From assembly GCA_002412965.1 (NCBI GenBank), contig DHWB01000003.1, forward strand, positions 642-52,501: a stretch of 51,860 nt of DNA. Direction: 5' to 3'. Positions within the stretch are counted from its first letter, which is position 1. Every line of letters begins with the position of its first letter. The translations under genes and the position numbers were made by a program. The notes below the pieces were generated by a model. The model ran no database searches. It was not told where the DNA came from and saw only the letters and a program-made list of their open reading frames with translations. The DNA comes from Desulfomicrobium sp. UBA5193. GTDB taxonomy: Bacteria > Desulfobacterota > Desulfovibrionia > Desulfovibrionales > Desulfomicrobiaceae. Of this stretch, positions 22,517 through 30,651 are shown one piece after another.

Positions 22517-24067
22517 ATGCCTCGTATCAATTGGCTGGGATGGGGAGCCGGAGCGGCCCTCGTCGCGTTTGTCTATCACGCGGTGATCATCCGGCTGGTG
22601 GGGAGCGAGTGGGGCAGGGCGGATTTCGACTACTGCTACCTGATTCCCGGTGTCATGGCCTACCTCATCTGGGAACGTCGCGGCGAGCTCTTGAGCATGC
22701 CCTCCAGAGCGTCCTGGGCCGGGCTGTGGGCCTTTGGCGGGGCCGTGTTCTTTCTGCTGCTGGGGGAGCTGGGTGGGGAATTCCTGTCCCTGTACCTCTC
22801 GCTGTGGTTCGCAATTCTGGGCGTATGCTGGACCCTGCTGGGCTGGCGCAAGCTTCAGGTCGTGATATTTTCCCTGAGCCTGCTGCTCCTGGCCTTTCCG
22901 CCGCCAAACTACCTCTACAGCCGCCTGACTCTGGGCATGCAGCTCCTGTCCACCAGGCTTGGCGTCGAGTTCCTGCACCTGCTCGGCATCACCGCCTTTC
23001 GCGAAGGCAACGTCATCGACATGGGCTTCACCCAGCTCGAGGTCGTGGCCGCCTGTTCGGGACTGCGTTTTCTCATCCCCCTGCTCATCGTCGGCATGCT
23101 GCTGACCTATTATTTCCGCGAGAAATGGTGGAAGCGGACCCTGCTCATGCTCCTCACCCTGCCCCTGGCCATCGCCATGAACGGGCTGCGCATCGGGATC
23201 AGCGGTGTGCTGGCGCGCACCTATGGGCCCGCGATCGTCGAGGGCCCGGCCCATGACGCCATGGGCTGGGTCATGTTCCTGCTGTCGGCGGCGATCCTGA
23301 CCGGGTGCATGAAGCTTTTGACCACCAGGGGAAAGCCCATGCTGGCCGTCTTTCCCCCGGCGAGCGGCGATCCTGCCCGTGGCCCGGTCTCGTCCGCGCC
23401 GCTCCTGGCCGGACTGATGCTGCTGGCGGCGGCTGCGGGCTACCTGCAGTACCGCGCCATGACCCCCGACGTGCTGCCTCAGGCGCGCAACCTGTCGGCG
23501 TTCCCGCTGCGCCTGGGCGAGTGGGAGGGGCGATCGGTGCCCATGGAGAGCCGGTTCATCGAAGAACTCGATTTCACGGACTACGTGCAGATCGATTATC
23601 GCGACGGCCGCCAGCGGGTCGTGGATTTTTACGTGGCTTGGTACGAACGGCAGAGCAAGGGCGAATCCATCCATTCCCCCGAGACCTGCCTGCGCGGCGG
23701 CGGGTGGCGGTTCGAGCGCAACGGGGCGGTGGAGGTGGACGTGCCGGGCTACAGGAAGGTGCGCGTCAACCGCACGATGCTGGAGCAGAACGGCCAGCGC
23801 ATGCTCTCCTACTTCTGGTTCCCGGCCCGGGGGCGCTACCTGACCAACGGGGTGGAGCTCAAGCTCTACACCATGTGGGACTCCCTGACCCTGCGCCGCA
23901 CGGACGGGGCTCTGGTCCGGCTCATCACCCCCCTGTATCCGGGGGAAGGAGAGGGGGACGCGGAGCAACGGCTCCTTGATTTCCTGGCCCAGGCCCTGCC
24001 GCCCCTGGAAGGGATGCTGCCCGGAGAAAAGGTCGTGCCCGTGCCGACGAACGGACAGACGCCATGA
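22517..24067 (+). CDS. xrtD: Exosortase-EpsI fusion (VPLPA-type, XrtD)
   Basis: 516-aa inner-membrane cysteine protease/transpeptidase that processes C-terminal sorting signals. The N-terminal ~290 residues are an eight-segment exosortase: catalytic Cys180 in VAACSGLR, Arg225 in NGLRIG and His246 in HDAMGW form the C-R-H set. Residues about 300-516 are an EpsI-type periplasmic domain with the hallmark IHSPETCLRGGGW. The fused architecture and VPxPGA substrates nearby fit the VPLPA-CTERM exosortase XrtD. ATG 22517 is chosen because GGAG lies 6 bases upstream. It overlaps the next gene by 4 bp. Dyad box and sigma-54-like promoter upstream suggest co-regulation with its substrates. Confidence 0.92.
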   Translation: MPRINWLGWGAGAALVAFVYHAVIIRLVGSEWGRADFDYCYLIPGVMAYLIWERRGELLSMPSRASWAGLWAFGGAVFFLLLGELGGEFLSLYLSLWFAILGVCWTLLGWRKLQVVIFSLSLLLLAFPPPNYLYSRLTLGMQLLSTRLGVEFLHLLGITAFREGNVIDMGFTQLEVVAACSGLRFLIPLLIVGMLLTYYFREKWWKRTLLMLLTLPLAIAMNGLRIGISGVLARTYGPAIVEGPAHDAMGWVMFLLSAAILTGCMKLLTTRGKPMLAVFPPASGDPARGPVSSAPLLAGLMLLAAAAGYLQYRAMTPDVLPQARNLSAFPLRLGEWEGRSVPMESRFIEELDFTDYVQIDYRDGRQRVVDFYVAWYERQSKGESIHSPETCLRGGGWRFERNGAVEVDVPGYRKVRVNRTMLEQNGQRMLSYFWFPARGRYLTNGVELKLYTMWDSLTLRRTDGALVRLITPLYPGEGEGDAEQRLLDFLAQALPPLEGMLPGEKVVPVPTNGQTP

Positions 24068-25728
24068 ATTATCTGGTCAGCTTCTATATCGCCTTTCTGC
24101 TCTCGACGCTGCTGGTCCCCGTCGGCATCCGCCTGGGGCGGCGCTGGGGCATCGTGGACAAGCCGGACCCGCGCAAGGTGCACACCGGGCTGATCCCGCG
24201 CACGGGCGGCATGGCCATCGCATTGGCCACGGTGGCCTCCCTGCTCGTGCCCCTGACCATGTCCAGGGAGCTGGGCGGGTATCTGGGAGGCGGGCTGATC
24301 ATCCTCTTCTTCGGCATGTGGGACGACATGCGCGAGCTGGGCTACCGCATCAAGTTCTTGGGGCAGATCGGGGCCATCCTGACCTTCTCCCTGGTCTCCG
24401 GAGTGGAGGTATGCTGCCTGGGCGAGCTGCTGCCGGGGATGTTCGTGCATCTCGGACCGGCTTCGATCCTGGTGACCCTCATCTTCATGCTGGCGGTCAT
24501 CAACATCATCAATCTGAGCGACGGCCTGGACGGCCTGGCGGGCGGTTTGTCGCTGCTCATCCTCCTGGCCTGCGCCTTTCTGGGCTATATTCAGGAGGCG
24601 ATGCTGCCCATCGCCATCGCCCTGGCCGTTTCGGGCGGGCTGGTCGGGTTCATGCGCTACAACGTGCATCCGGCCGAAGTGTTCATGGGCGACACGGGCA
24701 GCCAGTTTTTGGGCTACACCATCGGCGCGTGCCTGATCATGCTGACCCAGAACCATTCCATCTATACGCCCATCCTGCCCCTGTTTCTCCTCGGCACTCC
24801 CATCCTGGACACGGCCATGGTCATGTACGAGCGTATCCAGAGCGGGAAGAGTCCATTCAAGCCGGACAAGAACCACCTGCACCACAAGCTGCTGCGCGCG
24901 GGCCTGACCCAGGAGCAGGCCGTGGTCAGCATCTATTTCCTGCATTTCGCGCTCATCGTGACCGGCTTCGCCCTGCGCTTCGTGGCCGACTATCTCGGTC
25001 TGCTGCTCTATATCCTCATCCTGGGAGCCGGGTTCGCATTCCGCAATGCGGCGCAAGGCAAGGACGTGAGCGCTCAAAAATTGTACTCCGGCGTCAAGAA
25101 AGTGGCCCAGGCTGTCTTTGTCTGGAATACGAGAAGCATCAATGTGCGTTACTGCCTCTCCTGGCTGTGCTGGAAAAGCTTTTTTGTGCTCTTCACCTTC
25201 TTCTTTTTCATAAACGTCTACTTCATCCACCATTCTCCCATGCCGACGGTGCTGGCGTCCCTGGCCGTGCTCTGCGTTCTTGCATTCCTCTACAGAAGAC
25301 AGAGCGCGCGGCTTGTTCCTGCCATGTACTACATGATGCTGGCCGTCATTCTGTACGTGGTCGTGTTCGGGGAAGTGATGAAGACGGACAGCGTCTTTCT
25401 GATCATGGGGCCGGACGGGGTCACGGGCATTTTCTACATCCTGAGCGCGCTGTACTTCGCCTGCATCGTCCTGACTCCGGAAAAAGTGCCGCTCAATGCC
25501 CTGGACTATATTCTCATCGCCTTCATCGGCTCCCTTGCGCTCATGCCTGAAGCCCAAGCCGAGTTTGTCGAGCTGAGGCAGATCGCCATGAAGGCCGTAC
25601 TGCTCGGGTTGGGGTTGAACTTGATCTATTCGCGCATCAGCAGAAACAGGGACTACGTGCTCTTTCTCCTGACCCTGCTCTGCCTGGAGACGCTGGCTCT
25701 GGCCGTGCTCACCGGCTCATTTTCCTGA
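24064..25728 (+). CDS. WecA/MraY-family phosphoglycosyltransferase with C-terminal membrane extension
   Basis: 554-aa polytopic protein. Residues 1-330 are a UDP-sugar:undecaprenyl-phosphate sugar-1-phosphate transferase of the WecA/TagO type: DKPDPRKVHTGLIPRTGG, NLSDGLDGLAGG, VFMGDTGSQFLG and the KNHLHHKLLRAG His box. It would start lipid-linked glycan assembly. The last ~200 residues (from about 345) add five or six further hydrophobic segments, absent from typical ~350-aa members, with no motif I recognise. Coupled to the exosortase by an ATGA overlap, so glycan initiation and CTERM processing are linked at the operon level. Confidence 0.9.
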   Translation: MNYLVSFYIAFLLSTLLVPVGIRLGRRWGIVDKPDPRKVHTGLIPRTGGMAIALATVASLLVPLTMSRELGGYLGGGLIILFFGMWDDMRELGYRIKFLGQIGAILTFSLVSGVEVCCLGELLPGMFVHLGPASILVTLIFMLAVINIINLSDGLDGLAGGLSLLILLACAFLGYIQEAMLPIAIALAVSGGLVGFMRYNVHPAEVFMGDTGSQFLGYTIGACLIMLTQNHSIYTPILPLFLLGTPILDTAMVMYERIQSGKSPFKPDKNHLHHKLLRAGLTQEQAVVSIYFLHFALIVTGFALRFVADYLGLLLYILILGAGFAFRNAAQGKDVSAQKLYSGVKKVAQAVFVWNTRSINVRYCLSWLCWKSFFVLFTFFFFINVYFIHHSPMPTVLASLAVLCVLAFLYRRQSARLVPAMYYMMLAVILYVVVFGEVMKTDSVFLIMGPDGVTGIFYILSALYFACIVLTPEKVPLNALDYILIAFIGSLALMPEAQAEFVELRQIAMKAVLLGLGLNLIYSRISRNRDYVLFLLTLLCLETLALAVLTGSFS

Positions 25729-25944
25729 AAAAACGCTGCCCGGACAATGTCGCGGGGCGCAGCCGGGATGTCCGGGAGTTCCGGTTTCTTGGCTTTGATA
25801 TTGCAATTTCAGCAGGCTGCGCGGTGCGGTTTGCGCCGGCATCATGTCCGGGCACCACGATGCGGATGTTTCATGGTGCGCATAGCCGCAGAGATTTCAT
25901 TTTTTGCTCAGCATTTCAGTGCGTTGCTTGATATCGCGAGAGTC

Positions 25945-25963
25945 AGTCCAGGCTGGCCGGACA
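25945..25963. promoter_or_regulatory. WGTCC-N9-GGACW dyad box (TPR lipoprotein, distal)
   Basis: Perfect AGTCC-N9-GGACA. The distal of two boxes 60 bp apart, about 60-80 bp upstream of a GG-N10-GC element. Confidence 0.6.
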
Positions 25964-26004
25964 GCTGCGCCGCCTTGCGTGCCTGCGGGGCCGGGGCGCC
26001 GGGT

Positions 26005-26023
26005 GGTCCGATCGGGCCGGACT
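26005..26023. promoter_or_regulatory. Dyad box (TPR lipoprotein, proximal)
   Basis: GGTCC-N9-GGACT, one base from consensus. It abuts the possible -24 element at 26024, so it could act as a repressing or cooperative site. Confidence 0.5.
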
Positions 26024-26128
26024 GGATGATGGCGTGCGAGCCGGTCTGCTTCCGGATCCGGGCGAGTTTTGTGGAAAGAGTCGCGTGTGCGGCGTTGCCA
26101 ATGGATACATATCTTGAAGGAGAGCTGC

Positions 26129-28489
26129 ATGCAGCGGGTTCTATGTTGTTTGCTCATGGCCATGACGCTTTTTGCCTGTGGCTCCAAGGAGAGCCGCAGG
26201 GACGGTTTTTACGCCAACGGGCTCAAGTTCGAGCAGGACGGGCGTTTTTCAGAGGCCAGGGTGGAAGCCAAGAACGTCATCAAGCTCGATCCCAACCATA
26301 CCGGAGCATATCTGCTGCTGGCCCGCTGCGCCCTGAAGGACCAGAACTGGCGCGAAGCGTTCGGAAACTTCCAGCGTGCCGTGGAGCTTGAGCCGGGAAA
26401 TGTCGAAGCCCTGCTCGGAGTGGGACGTCTGTACCTGCTCTCCGGGGATACGGCCAAGGCCGAAGCGCATGCGAATCTGATCCTGGCCAAGGACGCCAAA
26501 TCCGCCGACGGCTTGCTGCTGCGGGCCGGAGGCATGCTGCGCGCCAAACGCTTTGACGAAGCCCGGATGCAACTGGATACGGTCTTCGCCCAGGACCCGG
26601 CCAACGAGGATGCGCTGCTGGCGCTCTCGGTCATTCATTCGGAACAGGGCAAAGGCGCCGAAGCCCTGGCCGTGATCAGCGCCGGTCTGGACAAGAGGCC
26701 GGACAGCAAGCCGCTGCATTTCCGGGCGGCAACCCTGGCGGCGGACATGGAAGATTATGCTGCGGCCGAAAATCATCTCCTGAAACTCAAGGCGCTCGAT
26801 CCTGCGAACAGGGGCGTGCAGATACTGCTGGCGGCGCTCTATGAACGCATGGGCCAGGGCGGGCGCGTGGAGGGGATCCTGCGGGAGCTCCTCGCGGCCG
26901 AGCCCGACTCGGAAGAAGGGCGGCTGCGGCTGGTGGACTATCTGATGCGCAGTGGCAAGACCGAGGAAGCTCTGGCGGTGGTGAAGGAAGGAACGCCGAC
27001 GCCCAGGCTGCGGCTGGCTTCCGCCGCCGTGCTCATGGCCGTGGGTCAGGCCGGGGAGGCCGAGGCAGCCCTGACAGCCCTGGCCGGGGACAAGGCGGCG
27101 GGACCGGAGGGCATCGAGGCGCTGCTGCGGGTCTCGGAGATCAAGCTGCGCCGGGGCGACCGCGACGGGGCACTGGCCTCCGTGGACGAGGTGCTGCGCC
27201 TCAATCCCGCCGACGCCCGCGCCCACGCCGCGCGCGGACGCATCTTCATGCTCCAGGGGCGCTTCGAGGAGGCCGTGGCCGAGCTGCGCATCGCCCTGCA
27301 CGACGCCCCCGACGACATGGCCGTGACCGTGCTCATGGCTCGCGCCCAGTTCGCGCTGGGCAACACCCTGTCCGGGGTGGAGGCGCTGCGCAATTTTCTC
27401 CTGAAGAAGCCCGACGCCCTGCCCGTGCGCCTGGAACTGGCGGCGCACCATCAGCGCGCGGGGGAGCCGGACGCGGCGCTGGGAGTGCTGCAGGGCGGAC
27501 AGAGCGGCGCCGGGATGCCCGCGCAGCTCCTGCTGGCCATGGGCGATATCGAGGCGCGGCGTGAACATTTCGATGCGGCCGAGGTCTATTACCGGCAGGC
27601 TGCGGAGGAGCAGGAGGCGCAGGCTCCGGCCCTGCTGCGCCTCGGTGGCATGCAGGGTGGCCGCAAGGACTGGGCGGCGGCACGGCGGACTTTCGATGAG
27701 TTGCTCCTTGCCAATCCCGATGCCCACGGGGCGGCCGAGGGCATGGTCGCGTTGGAGCTGGCGGCGGGTCGTCCCGATGTGGCCATGATCTGGGCCATTG
27801 CGCGGGCGCAGTCGCGTCCGGCGGATCCGTTGGCGGCTGACCTGCTGGGCCGCACGGCCCTGCACATGAACGACACCGCGGGCGCCGAAGCGGCATTTCG
27901 CGAAGCCCAGCGGCGTGCGCCGGATTGGGCGGTCCCGTCCAGCCGTCTGGCCGGACTTTATGCGTCCACGGGGCGCAAGGATGTGGCCATCACCGAGAGC
28001 CGCGCGGCCCTGGCCAAGAATCCGGATTCCGTGCCCGATGCGCTGCTTTTGGGGCGGCTTCTGCAGCTTGGCGGGGAGAGGGTCGAGACCGAGGCCATCT
28101 ACCGCAGGCTCCTGGAACGCCATCCGGACCTGCAGCCCGCCGCCAACAACCTTGCCTACCTGCTGGTCTCCGCCGAAGCGCCAAGCCAGCAGGAGCTGGT
28201 CGAGGCCCTCGCCCTGGCCACCAAGGCCAGCGCCAGCGGCGACCCCTCTTCCCTCGATACCCTGGGCTGGGTGCATTACCGCCTGGGCGACAAGGGCGCG
28301 GCCCTGCAGTTTCTGCGCAAGGCCCACGAGCTCCTGCCCGAGGACCCGTCCGTGACCTACCACCTGGCCCAGACCCTGGCCGACGAAGGGCAGACGGCCG
28401 AGGCGCGCACGCTGTTGACCGGGCTCTTGAAGCGGACCCAGGATTTCACCGAATACGCGGCGGCCCGAGTGCTGCTGGAGAAGATCTGA
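26129..28489 (+). CDS. PrsT-like TPR-repeat lipoprotein of the exosortase system
   Basis: 786-aa protein. ATG 26129 is preferred over an upstream in-frame start because GAAGGAG precedes it and a lipoprotein signal follows at once (VLCCLLMAMTLFAC, lipobox L-F-A-C with the modified Cys near residue 16). The rest is about 20 tetratricopeptide repeats in tandem (e.g. GAYLLLARCALKDQNWREAF), giving a long superhelical scaffold. TPR lipoproteins of this size are regular companions of exosortases (PrsT family) and are thought to support polysaccharide export across the envelope. Two dyad boxes precede it. Mature protein probably faces the periplasm. Confidence 0.87.
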   Translation: MQRVLCCLLMAMTLFACGSKESRRDGFYANGLKFEQDGRFSEARVEAKNVIKLDPNHTGAYLLLARCALKDQNWREAFGNFQRAVELEPGNVEALLGVGRLYLLSGDTAKAEAHANLILAKDAKSADGLLLRAGGMLRAKRFDEARMQLDTVFAQDPANEDALLALSVIHSEQGKGAEALAVISAGLDKRPDSKPLHFRAATLAADMEDYAAAENHLLKLKALDPANRGVQILLAALYERMGQGGRVEGILRELLAAEPDSEEGRLRLVDYLMRSGKTEEALAVVKEGTPTPRLRLASAAVLMAVGQAGEAEAALTALAGDKAAGPEGIEALLRVSEIKLRRGDRDGALASVDEVLRLNPADARAHAARGRIFMLQGRFEEAVAELRIALHDAPDDMAVTVLMARAQFALGNTLSGVEALRNFLLKKPDALPVRLELAAHHQRAGEPDAALGVLQGGQSGAGMPAQLLLAMGDIEARREHFDAAEVYYRQAAEEQEAQAPALLRLGGMQGGRKDWAAARRTFDELLLANPDAHGAAEGMVALELAAGRPDVAMIWAIARAQSRPADPLAADLLGRTALHMNDTAGAEAAFREAQRRAPDWAVPSSRLAGLYASTGRKDVAITESRAALAKNPDSVPDALLLGRLLQLGGERVETEAIYRRLLERHPDLQPAANNLAYLLVSAEAPSQQELVEALALATKASASGDPSSLDTLGWVHYRLGDKGAALQFLRKAHELLPEDPSVTYHLAQTLADEGQTAEARTLLTGLLKRTQDFTEYAAARVLLEKI

Positions 28490-28508
28490 CCGGGTCGGAC
28501 TTCAGGGG

Positions 28509-28527
28509 TGTCCGGCCTGGTTGGACT
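28509..28527. promoter_or_regulatory. WGTCC-N9-GGACW dyad box
   Basis: TGTCC-N9-GGACT; the interior (GG, two pyrimidines, TGGTT) is the same as in the box at 11397 apart from the two pyrimidines. Confidence 0.6.
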
Positions 28528-28565
28528 ACTCGAACGAATGCAGCATCCTGTGCGTTTGGATTTGA

Positions 28566-28582
28566 TTGGCCTGTAACGGGCG
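28566..28582 (+). promoter_or_regulatory. Possible sigma-54-type promoter
   Basis: TTGGCCTG-N4-GGGCG: GG at 28568-28569, GC at 28580-28581, ten bases between. The -12 flank (GGGCG) is poor. About 500 bp before the next ORF. Confidence 0.35.
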
Positions 28583-29083
28583 CATGCGGCCACGACGACT
28601 GTGCGACCGGGTCCGGGAATCCGACGGGACCGGACAGTTTTGAGTCAAGGGCTGAACGATGATCCGGTGTTGAATACAAGTGCTTCGATTTAAATAGACG
28701 ATCAAGTTTGGCGTGATTCTTTCATTGAAGGCGTGGTTCCGGGGTACAGGCCTCCCTACGTTATCCAGGAGAAACATCGGTCTTGTGGGCCTGCTCCGCC
28801 GCGAGATCATCTCGTTTTATGCATATTCATCGATTCCATTTCTTATGTGAAAGAGCGGTATAACCTCTCTTTCATGTGAGGAATGAATCTCATTACTGCT
28901 TTATATCAATTCCACAAAATTCTTTCCGCTTCTTCCTGGTCATTTTTTTTTCATTCGTAGACATTTCATATTTTAATTCAATTCTACTTGCATGCACATG
29001 ATAATGCTGCTAGTAAATGCAGGTGTTTCTCGTATATGCGACGTGCTTGCATTTCATATCCACGTATTGACAGTGAGGATCTC

Positions 29084-29239
29084 ATGAGAGTCTGGTTGCC
29101 CGAAAGAGTCTATAAATCATTTCCGATGGTGGTCGGCGCAGTGGGCTTTTTGGGTTGCTTTGCCGGCAGTACAGCCAGCATCGGCCTTGGCGGCGTGCTG
29201 CTCCTCTACAGTGGGGGCGTGTATTGCTTGCGCAGATGA
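29084..29239 (+). CDS. 51-aa predicted membrane protein
   Basis: Short ORF with ATG 29084 behind GAGG. It reads MRVWLPERVYKSFPMVVGAV... and is hydrophobic from residue 13 to about 46 (two helices around a Gly/Ser turn) with a basic end CLRR. The MRxWLPxxxY start is familiar from short membrane proteins near polysaccharide genes, but I cannot name a family. The low-GC leader and position after the TPR lipoprotein suggest that it belongs to the exosortase locus. Confidence 0.5.
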   Translation: MRVWLPERVYKSFPMVVGAVGFLGCFAGSTASIGLGGVLLLYSGGVYCLRR

Positions 29240-29457
29240 CGAAGATCATCATCCCTGGTTGGTGACGCTTCCGCTTCCCGAAAATGAGTCCTCCCGCTGA
29301 AAACGCTCCGCAAAAAGCTTCGGCTTCATGACCTTCCCGCCCTGAAAAAGCAGGGCACTTTCCCTTCTCCAAAGGCCCGCTGACTCTTCCTCGCCCGGTT
29401 CCGATCATACAATATCCATTCGTGCGCGGTGAACCCGTCGATCCATTTCCGCAGATT

Positions 29458-30504
29458 TCAGGCTCCTCCGCTTTGCCGCATCCCCGTACCCGGACGGAGG
29501 CTTCTCAGCTCGGCCAGGGCCAGCAGCGCCACTCGTGTCGCAGCTTCAACGGCATCCAGATAACGGTGGTCGAAGGTGTCCTGACGGCGGTTGGCTATGG
29601 CCGGGCAGATGGCTCCCGCCCAGTGGCCGAGTCCGCCCAGGAAGTGCAGCAGGAAGCTCGCCTCCATCTCCATGTTTTCGATGCGCTGGCCGCCCACTCC
29701 CGGATCATGTTCGGCAAAGACGCGGTCGAGTTCCGGCGCGCTGGGCCTCAGCCGTGACACGTCCCGGCCCTGGGGGGCGAAGAAGCCGCTGCTGGAGACC
29801 GTCAGGCCAAGTTTGGCCGGCACTCCGAGGCGCGCCGCGGCCTCCAGCAGGGCAGCGGCCATGGCCGGTTCGGCGCGGGCGACATAGGGGTGGATCTTGC
29901 CATGAAAGCGCGATGCGGTGCTCATGGAGCCGCTGACAAGCTGTGCCAGTTCCTGTTCGAGCCGCCCGCAGTGTTCGTCCGGGCAGGGCGTCTCGTAAAA
30001 CAGGCCGGTGTTGTCCATCCCGATCGCGTAGGAGGTGATGATGGGGGTGCCGAGCGGCGTCGATGCCTGCAGCGCGCCGGACGTGCCGACCCGTATGACG
30101 TGCAGTCTTGGAAAATCGGGTTTGCGCGTGCGCGTCGCGAAGTCGATCTCGTGCAGCGCGACGAGTTCATTCAGCACGATCTCCAGGGACGGGGTGCCCA
30201 TCCCGGAGGTCGTGACCGTGGTTTTGAGCGGGGAGATGATCGTGGCCCGATTCCCCGTGATTTGCGAGGTCCCGGTAACCGTGACCAGCCCCCTGTGTTC
30301 GTGTTCGAGCTCCAGATCGCACAGCAGGGTGGAGCCGATGAATTCGGCGCGGCCGGGGTCCCCCACCAGCAGGATGTCGGGCGCGACCTGCTCCGGCTTG
30401 ACCTGCAGGTGATAGATCCGTCCGCCATCGAGCGGCAGATCGGCTTCCGTGTACGGCGCGGCGGATCGGCGTAAGCCTCGTTCGGCATGCAGCGGGTCGG
30501 TCAT
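29458..30504 (-). CDS. Nucleoside phosphorylase (uridine-phosphorylase-like)
   Basis: 348-aa enzyme of the purine/uridine phosphorylase fold, longer than the ~250-aa norm. Key segments: phosphate-site LLVGDPGRAEFI, TSGMGTPSLEIVLNEL, RVGTSGAL, and ENMEMEASFLLHFLG, the usual M-E-M-E nucleoside-binding segment. It would phosphorolyse a nucleoside to base plus ribose-1-phosphate. ATG 30504 is chosen for the GGGGGA just upstream; the frame is open to 30612. It lies downstream of the sigma-54 activator gene on the same strand, with a 147-bp gap. A metabolic link to the sulfonate operon is not evident. Confidence 0.82.
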   Translation of the reverse strand: MTDPLHAERGLRRSAAPYTEADLPLDGGRIYHLQVKPEQVAPDILLVGDPGRAEFIGSTLLCDLELEHEHRGLVTVTGTSQITGNRATIISPLKTTVTTSGMGTPSLEIVLNELVALHEIDFATRTRKPDFPRLHVIRVGTSGALQASTPLGTPIITSYAIGMDNTGLFYETPCPDEHCGRLEQELAQLVSGSMSTASRFHGKIHPYVARAEPAMAAALLEAAARLGVPAKLGLTVSSSGFFAPQGRDVSRLRPSAPELDRVFAEHDPGVGGQRIENMEMEASFLLHFLGGLGHWAGAICPAIANRRQDTFDHRYLDAVEAATRVALLALAELRSLRPGTGMRQSGGA

Positions 30505-30651
30505 GAAGATCCCCCATTCCATAAAAAGATGACCACAGCGTGCGGGACGGAGCAGCGCCCCGCATGTTCTCCACCACAAATTCCATGATCCGGCCTTGTC
30601 GCGTTTCAGCATGCGGCGATCAACACTCGTGCTGGCGCCTTGCGTGGCCTC

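Larger units (their letters stand above)
25729..26128. other. Regulatory spacer before the TPR lipoprotein
   Basis: About 400 bp with no convincing gene. It contains an inverted repeat CCCGGACA / TGTCCGGG (25739-25746, 25769-25776) and two dyad boxes exactly 60 bp apart, followed by a GG-N10-GC match at 26024-26037 (CTGGATGATGGCGTGCG). Confidence 0.6.
28490..29083. other. Long leader or spacer with box, promoter and hairpin
   Basis: About 600 bp without a supported gene. It begins with a dyad box and a GG-N10-GC element (28566-28582), and includes a hairpin with arms GTGAAAGAG (28847-28855) and CTCTTTCAT (28867-28875). It could be a long 5' leader of the 51-aa protein or a non-coding RNA. 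Confidence 0.5.

Noticed and set aside
23866..25557. Long minus-strand open frame opposite the WecA-like gene
   Set aside because: Asp/Gln/His/Arg-rich shadow without motifs; the plus frame is a clear membrane enzyme.
26249..28363. Long minus-strand open frame opposite the TPR lipoprotein
   Set aside because: Shadow of a GC-rich gene with no domain; the plus frame has a lipobox and regular TPR units.
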